From an uncultured Tolumonas sp. (GTDB taxonomy: Bacteria > Pseudomonadota > Gammaproteobacteria > Enterobacterales > Aeromonadaceae), in assembly GCF_963678185.1 (NCBI RefSeq), contig NZ_OY782757.1, forward strand, positions 3,376,001-3,440,000: a DNA stretch of 64,000 bases, in the 5' to 3' direction. The translations under genes and the position numbers were made by a program. The notes under the pieces are model-generated. The model was given only the letters and a program-made list of their open reading frames with translations, ran no database searches and was not told where the DNA came from. Numbering within the stretch: position 1 is the stretch's first letter; every line of letters begins with the position of its first letter. Below, in pieces: positions 56,700 through 64,000 of this stretch.

Positions 56700-57299
56700 T
56701 TACAACCAGGCCGGTTGTTTTGCTTCATACGCATCAATCGCATCCGCATGTTGCAGTGTCAGACCGATGTTATCCAAACCATTCATAATGCAATAGCGGC
56801 GGAAATCATCGATTTCAAACTTGAAGCAGTAATCTGCAGCGCGTACTTCTTTCGCTTCCAGATCGACGGTGATGGTTTGACCTTCGTTGGCTTCCACCAG
56901 CTTGAACAGCGCATCCACTTCCTCGTCTTTCAGACGTACTACCAGCAGGCCGTTGTTCAGTGAGTTACCGTAGAAAATGTCGGCAAAACTTGGCGCGATC
57001 ACCGCTTTCAGACCGTAATCTGCCAGCGCCCATGGCGCATGTTCACGGCTCGAACCGTTACCGAAGTTTTCACGCGCCAACAGGATAGAAGCACCCTTGT
57101 AGCGTGGGAAGTTCAGTACGAATTCTGGGTTAGGCTGCGTGCCGGCATCATCCAGAAAACGCCAGTCATGAAACAGATTCTGACCAAAACCCAGTTTAGA
57201 AACGCGTTGTAAAAACTGCTTCGGAATGATTTGGTCAGTATCCACGTTGGCACTGTCGAGAGGTACAGCCAGACCGGTATGTTGTTTAAACTCTTGCAT
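56700..57299 (-). CDS. leuD: 3-isopropylmalate dehydratase small subunit
   Basis: The 199-residue subunit works with LeuC to isomerise isopropylmalate in leucine synthesis. The stretch [15 protein letters not shown] is typical of the swivel domain active site. It lies 11 bases after leuC and is the last gene of the operon. Confidence 0.97.
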   Translation of the reverse strand: MQEFKQHTGLAVPLDSANVDTDQIIPKQFLQRVSKLGFGQNLFHDWRFLDDAGTQPNPEFVLNFPRYKGASILLARENFGNGSSREHAPWALADYGLKAVIAPSFADIFYGNSLNNGLLVVRLKDEEVDALFKLVEANEGQTITVDLEAKEVRAADYCFKFEIDDFRRYCIMNGLDNIGLTLQHADAIDAYEAKQPAWL

Positions 57300-57310
57300 G
57301 GCGTTGCTCC

Positions 57311-58708
57311 TTACAGTTCACGAACGTCAACGAAATGACCGGCAATCGCGGCAGCGGCAGCCATCGCAGGGCTGACCAGATGAGTGCGACCACCACGGCC
57401 CTGACGGCCTTCGAAGTTACGGTTGCTGGTGGCAGCACAACGTTCGCCCGGTTCCAGACGGTCGTTGTTCATTGCCAGACACATAGAGCAACCCGGCAGA
57501 CGCCATTCAAAACCCGCTTCGGTCAGGATCTTGTCCAGACCTTCCGCTTCCGCCTGTGCTTTCACTTGCTGTGAACCAGGCACTACCAGCGCCTGCACGC
57601 CAGCGGCGACTTTACGGCCTTTGGCAACGGCTGCTGCTGCACGGATATCTTCGATACGGCCATTGGTGCAAGAACCGATAAAGGCTTTATCGATCTTCAC
57701 GTCAGACAACTTTTGACCTGCAGTCAGTGCCATGTATTCCAGCGCTTTTTGCGCGGAACTACGGGCGACCGGATCAGCAAAATCTTCTGGTGCCGGGATC
57801 GGCGTATTGATGCTGATCACTTGGCCTGGGTTGGTGCCCCAAGTCACTTGTGGTTCGATAGCGTTGCCATCTAATACCAGTTCGGCATCGAATTTCGCGC
57901 CGGCATCGGTTTTCAGGGTTGACCAGTAGGCAACCGCCGCATCCCAATCTGCGCCTTTCGGTGCGAACGGACGGCCTTGCAGGTAATCAAACGTGGTTTG
58001 GTCGGCAGCAACCATACCCGCTTTCGCACCCAGCTCGATTGCCATGTTACAGACGGTCATACGTTCTTCCATGGTCAGCGCCTGAATAGCAGTGCCACAG
58101 AATTCTACGACATAACCAGTGCCGCCCGCAGTGCCGGTTTTACCGATGATCGCCAGCACGATATCTTTTGCTGTCACGCCAGGGCCGACTTTACCGGTGA
58201 CTTCGATTTTCATGGTTTTGGCGTGGCTTTGTTTCAGGGTCTGGGTTGCCAAGACATGCTCAACTTCCGACGTGCCGATACCAAAGGCCAGTGCACCAAA
58301 CGCGCCATGCGTTGCTGTGTGCGAGTCACCACAAACGATAGTGGTGCCCGGCAGTGTCAGGCCGATCTCCGGGCCCATTACATGCACGATACCTTGCCAT
58401 TTGTGGTTCAGACCATATAAAGGCACACCGAAATCTTCAGTGTTTTTCATCAGCGTTTGCATCTGCACGCGCGCCATCTCGCCGGAAGCATTGATGTCGT
58501 TGGTGGTAGTGGAAACGTTGTGATCCATGGTCGCCCAGGTGCGGTCGGTGCGACGTACTTTACGGCCTTTTTCACGCAGACCATCAAATGCCTGCGGGCT
58601 GGTGACTTCATGCACCAGATGACGATCGATATAGATGATCGGGGTTTCGCCTGCCGCTTCGTGAACGACATGTGCTTCAAATACTTTCTGATACAGTGTC
58701 TTAGCCAT
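57311..58708 (-). CDS. leuC: 3-isopropylmalate dehydratase large subunit
   Basis: The 465-residue subunit carries the [4Fe-4S] cluster. The cluster cysteines lie in FIGSCTNGR and GCSMCLAMN (two), and [13 protein letters not shown] is a substrate-site motif. The length agrees with E. coli LeuC (466). It starts two bases after the leuB stop. Confidence 0.97.
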   Translation of the reverse strand: MAKTLYQKVFEAHVVHEAAGETPIIYIDRHLVHEVTSPQAFDGLREKGRKVRRTDRTWATMDHNVSTTTNDINASGEMARVQMQTLMKNTEDFGVPLYGLNHKWQGIVHVMGPEIGLTLPGTTIVCGDSHTATHGAFGALAFGIGTSEVEHVLATQTLKQSHAKTMKIEVTGKVGPGVTAKDIVLAIIGKTGTAGGTGYVVEFCGTAIQALTMEERMTVCNMAIELGAKAGMVAADQTTFDYLQGRPFAPKGADWDAAVAYWSTLKTDAGAKFDAELVLDGNAIEPQVTWGTNPGQVISINTPIPAPEDFADPVARSSAQKALEYMALTAGQKLSDVKIDKAFIGSCTNGRIEDIRAAAAVAKGRKVAAGVQALVVPGSQQVKAQAEAEGLDKILTEAGFEWRLPGCSMCLAMNNDRLEPGERCAATSNRNFEGRQGRGGRTHLVSPAMAAAAAIAGHFVDVREL

Positions 58709-58710
58709 GC

Positions 58711-61370
<2,660 letters not shown>

Positions 61371-61418
61371 ATGAATTCCCTCATTAAACTGATGGTCTTG
61401 CGCCTGGCGGTAATAAAA

Positions 61419-61441
61419 AACCCGCGTTGTCTGCGCGGGTT
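61419..61441 (-). terminator. leu attenuator
   Basis: AACCCGCG (61419-61426) and CGCGGGTT (61434-61441) form a stem with a 7-base loop. On the minus strand six T residues follow. It lies between the leader peptide and leuA and should stop transcription when leucine is plentiful. Confidence 0.9.
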
Positions 61442-61472
61442 CGTTAGATTCTTAGCCTTTATTCAGCTGCAA

Positions 61473-61529
61473 CTAACCCACGCGAAAATCCGCGATGAGA
61501 AGGAGTAGGAGCAGAGAGATAAAGCGCAT
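61473..61529 (-). CDS. leuL: leu operon leader peptide
   Basis: The 18-codon frame reads MRFISLLLLLLIADFRVG, with six leucine codons in a row (CTG, CTC, CTA, CTC, CTT, CTC). AAGGAT precedes the ATG. Stalling at these codons would favour an antiterminator over the attenuator stem at 61419-61441. Confidence 0.93.
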   Translation of the reverse strand: MRFISLLLLLLIADFRVG

Positions 61530-61558
61530 AGATATATCCTTTTTTATCTGTTGAGTAA

Positions 61559-61587
61559 TGAATACGCCTTTTGCCGGAACTTGTCAA
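61559..61587 (-). promoter_or_regulatory. Sigma-70 promoter of the leu operon
   Basis: On the minus strand a perfect TTGACA (61587-61582) is followed after 17 bases by TATTCA (61564-61559), a weaker -10. It lies about 30 bases before the leader peptide start. Confidence 0.7.
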
Positions 61588-61811
61588 ACACCACTTGCAT
61601 GGTTGGTGTTATTTTTGATGATAAATAGCTTAAAAGTGGTTTAATTTAATTTTTTATTGCGCAGTTTTGGCGGTTGAATGCAACAAGTAGGATGTGGTAG
61701 CTCTGTTCAACCCGCTAGTTAATAATCAGAGTTGCATGACAAATTGATCGCTCTGCTGCGAACTGCGTATTGCTGAGTATAGTCAACAAATCGCAACTAA
61801 GAGCTCGATGC

Positions 61812-63371
61812 ATGGCATCTTTGAATTTCGATAACCGCTTTATTCGTGAACTGCCAGGCGATCCGCTGACAGTAAATCAAACTCGGCAGGTCAATGCAGC
61901 ATTCTGGTCAACTGTTACTCCAACGCCGGTGCCACAACCCCAACTGATTGCCAGTTCGGCAGATGCGGCTATGTTACTGGGTCTGACACCGGCTGAGTTA
62001 CAACAACCTGAGTGGGTGGCGGCCTTATCGGGTAATGAATTATTAGAAGGAATGTCGCCCTTCTCAACTTGCTATGGCGGCCATCAATTTGGCCATTGGG
62101 CCGGCCAACTTGGCGATGGTCGTGCTATCAGTCTGGGGGAATTACTGCATAATCAGCAGCGCTGGGAACTGCAACTGAAAGGGGCGGGGCCTACACCTTA
62201 TTCGCGCCGTGCCGATGGTCGTGCCGTATTGCGTTCATCGATCCGCGAATTTCTCTGCAGTGAGGCGATGTTCCATCTCGGCGTGCCGACGACCCGGGCA
62301 TTGAGCCTGGTGCTGACTGGCGAGCCGATCTGGCGGGACATGTTCTATGATGGCAACCCCAAAGAAGAGCCTGGAGCAATTGTCTGTCGCGTCGCACCTT
62401 CTTTTATCCGCTTTGGCCATTTTCAGCTGCCCGCGATGCGTGGCGAACTTGGCCAGTTAAATCAGCTGATCGATTTCACCATCGATCGTGATTTTCCACA
62501 TTTGTTAGCTGAACCAGCGGAACAACGCCGTGCATTGTGGTTTCGAGAGATCTGCCGTACCACGGCAAAATTGATGGTGGAATGGACGCGGGTGGGTTTT
62601 GTGCATGGCGTCATGAATACCGACAATATGTCGATCTTGGGGTTAACCATTGATTACGGCCCGTATGGCTGGGTCGATAATTTTGATCTGCATTGGACCC
62701 CCAACACCACCGATGCCGAAGGCTTACGTTATTGTTTTGGCCGGCAACCGGCGATCGCACGCTGGAACCTACAACGCCTTGCGGAAGCATTAGCGACAGT
62801 GATACCCGATCAGGCTATTTTTTCGGAAGGTATCTCTGAGTTTGATGAGGTTTTTGCGCTGGAGATGGGCAACATGCTGGCAGCGAAATTAGGTTGGCAG
62901 CAGTGGCGGCCGGAAGACAGTGAATTGGTTAATCGCTTGTTTGATCTATTGCAGCAAGTAGAGGTGGATATGACGTTGTTTTTCCGTCTTCTCGCACATA
63001 TTGATGTGTACACACCGGATTTATCTCTGCTGGCGGAAGCTTTTTATCGCGATGATTTGTGGAACCAATATCAACCGGCTTGCTCGCAATGGCTGGATGA
63101 TTACTGTGTTCGGGTATTAGCGGAAGGTGCGTTGCCAGTCGATCGTGTGGCTCGTATGGAGAAGGTCAACCCGCTGTATGTGTTACGCAATTATCTGGCG
63201 CAACAGGTTATTGATGCGGCTGAACAAGGGGATTATCAGCCGATCGCGGAGTTGTTAGCGGTGCTGCGTCACCCGTATACCGAACAACCAGGAAAAGCAG
63301 CCTATGCGCAAAAACGGCCTGATTGGGCGCGACATAAACCCGGTTGTTCGATGTTGTCCTGCAGCTCTTAA
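61812..63371 (+). CDS. selO: SelO-family protein adenylyltransferase
   Basis: The 519-residue pseudokinase-fold enzyme transfers AMP from ATP to proteins. Family stretches are YGGHQFGHWAGQLGDGRA and GAGPTPYSRRADGRAVLRSS (positions 97-145 region). The C-terminus ends CSMLSCSS; the penultimate-type Cys stands where eukaryotic SelO has selenocysteine. Length is a little above E. coli SelO (478). ATG 61812 was chosen, although its ribosome site is weak; the longer frame begins with ATT at 61770. Confidence 0.9.
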   Translation: MASLNFDNRFIRELPGDPLTVNQTRQVNAAFWSTVTPTPVPQPQLIASSADAAMLLGLTPAELQQPEWVAALSGNELLEGMSPFSTCYGGHQFGHWAGQLGDGRAISLGELLHNQQRWELQLKGAGPTPYSRRADGRAVLRSSIREFLCSEAMFHLGVPTTRALSLVLTGEPIWRDMFYDGNPKEEPGAIVCRVAPSFIRFGHFQLPAMRGELGQLNQLIDFTIDRDFPHLLAEPAEQRRALWFREICRTTAKLMVEWTRVGFVHGVMNTDNMSILGLTIDYGPYGWVDNFDLHWTPNTTDAEGLRYCFGRQPAIARWNLQRLAEALATVIPDQAIFSEGISEFDEVFALEMGNMLAAKLGWQQWRPEDSELVNRLFDLLQQVEVDMTLFFRLLAHIDVYTPDLSLLAEAFYRDDLWNQYQPACSQWLDDYCVRVLAEGALPVDRVARMEKVNPLYVLRNYLAQQVIDAAEQGDYQPIAELLAVLRHPYTEQPGKAAYAQKRPDWARHKPGCSMLSCSS

Positions 63372-63386
63372 ATTAAGGTTTATCCA

Positions 63387-64000
63387 TCAGGCTAATGGTT
63401 TACTTAATAATTGCGACGATGCCGGGCAAAGTCCGGCAAATTGCGAGGTGGTTCGGATCACATCCGGCGCCTCATTGCGTGGGGTGATCGTATAACCTTG
63501 ACGACTGAAAAATTGCTCGGCAGTTTGCGTTAATAAATACAACGTCTTGATATTTTTATCCCGAGCTTGCTGCTCCAGATACGTCACCAGTTTTTGTCCG
63601 ATCCCCTGCTGACGTTCTGTTTCATGCACGGCCAGAGAGCGTAGTAGACCAATGTCGCCATAACATTCCAGCCCGATGATGCCGGTCAGTTTTTCGCCGG
63701 TGAAATAACCCCATAAGCTAGTTTTAGCTGGTTGTAGATCGGCGCTGTTCAGCCCGGCATCTTGCAACAGTTGGTGGGTGGTATCATCTACCGTGACTGG
63801 GCGAATATTAAAACCAGATTGAATCAGCAGCTGATCCAACGTTTCGATCAGCGTATTTAATAATGATAACAACTCACCCGAACCGCTGGCGGATAACGTC
63901 AGGATCTCGCTGATCTGCGCTTCCATATTGTTGGGCAACAATGCGGCCTGCTGTTTTAACAGCGGCAATATCTTTTTCTCACCAGGGTGTTTTAGCTGGT
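63387..64000 (-). CDS. GNAT acetyltransferase, ArsN2-like, 5' end outside the window
   Basis: The frame stays open to the window edge, so the start is not known. The C-terminal 150 residues are a GNAT domain: acetyl-CoA site VHETERQQGIGQKLV, then LYLLTQTAEQFFSRQGY and a tail GLCPASSQLLSKPL close to ArsN2-type proteins as I remember them. About 50 or more extra residues at the N-terminus are mostly helical and unidentified. A start at ATG 63926 is possible but has no ribosome site; TTG at 63968 likewise. Confidence 0.7.
   Translation of the reverse strand, partial: QLKHPGEKKILPLLKQQAALLPNNMEAQISEILTLSASGSGELLSLLNTLIETLDQLLIQSGFNIRPVTVDDTTHQLLQDAGLNSADLQPAKTSLWGYFTGEKLTGIIGLECYGDIGLLRSLAVHETERQQGIGQKLVTYLEQQARDKNIKTLYLLTQTAEQFFSRQGYTITPRNEAPDVIRTTSQFAGLCPASSQLLSKPLA

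Overview
The window reads as a chromosome segment of a diazotrophic gammaproteobacterium. The Klebsiella-like nif gene order, the E. coli-like phoA, thiBPQ, leuABCD and malS genes, and an ERIC-like repeat all point there. An Aeromonadales member such as Tolumonas is my best guess, but it comes from memory of gene content, not from a search. Coding density is high, and I see no tRNA, rRNA, CRISPR array, prophage or complete insertion sequence.

Layout. (1) 1-4.9 kb: the tail of a PstS-like protein, a diguanylate cyclase, an unknown acidic protein, a hydroxyacid dehydrogenase (ghrA type), thiol peroxidase, and a secreted PL7 alginate lyase. (2) 4.9-5.96 kb: a 1 kb AT-rich gene-free region rich in palindromes. 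(3) 5.96-21.4 kb: one rightward alginate cluster, algD-alg8-alg44-algK-algG-algX-algL-algA-algC-manA plus a second secreted epimerase, closed by a strong terminator. It has no algE porin and no algI/J/F acetylation genes. (4) 21.4-27.4 kb: an AraC-type regulator, a GH3 lipoprotein and a MalS-type amylase. (5) 27.6-42.4 kb: the nitrogen fixation region, nifHDKTY, nifENX-fdxB, then HDOD and BaiN-like genes on the other strand, then iscA-nifUS. Three promoters each show a NifA site (TGT-N10-ACA) upstream of a sigma-54 -24/-12 element; one also has a perfect IHF site. nifA, nifL, nifB, nifV, nifM, nifF and nifJ are not in the window. (6) 42.6-46.7 kb: an unknown Cys-rich lipoprotein and a two-gene phosphorelay, a hybrid kinase with two FixL-like PAS domains plus a REC-HD-GYP protein. 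(7) 46.9-64 kb: PhoH-like ATPase, TPP-riboswitch-controlled thiBPQ, a PilZ protein, a transglutaminase-like protein with a YddA-type ABC transporter, phoA with a Pho box, leuABCD with a leader peptide and attenuator, SelO, and a GNAT protein running off the end.

How it may work together. The alginate genes make GDP-mannuronate (algA, algC, algD), polymerise it under c-di-GMP control (alg8, alg44), and epimerise, modify and trim it in the periplasm (algK, G, X, L); the PL7 lyase and second epimerase act on exported polymer. The nif genes encode nitrogenase, parts of the FeMo-cofactor assembly pathway and Fe-S supply. A FixL-like kinase paired with a c-di-GMP phosphodiesterase beside nif, with a c-di-GMP-dependent alginate synthase about 20 kb away, suggests (inference only) that oxygen status could be coupled to an alginate layer protecting nitrogenase.
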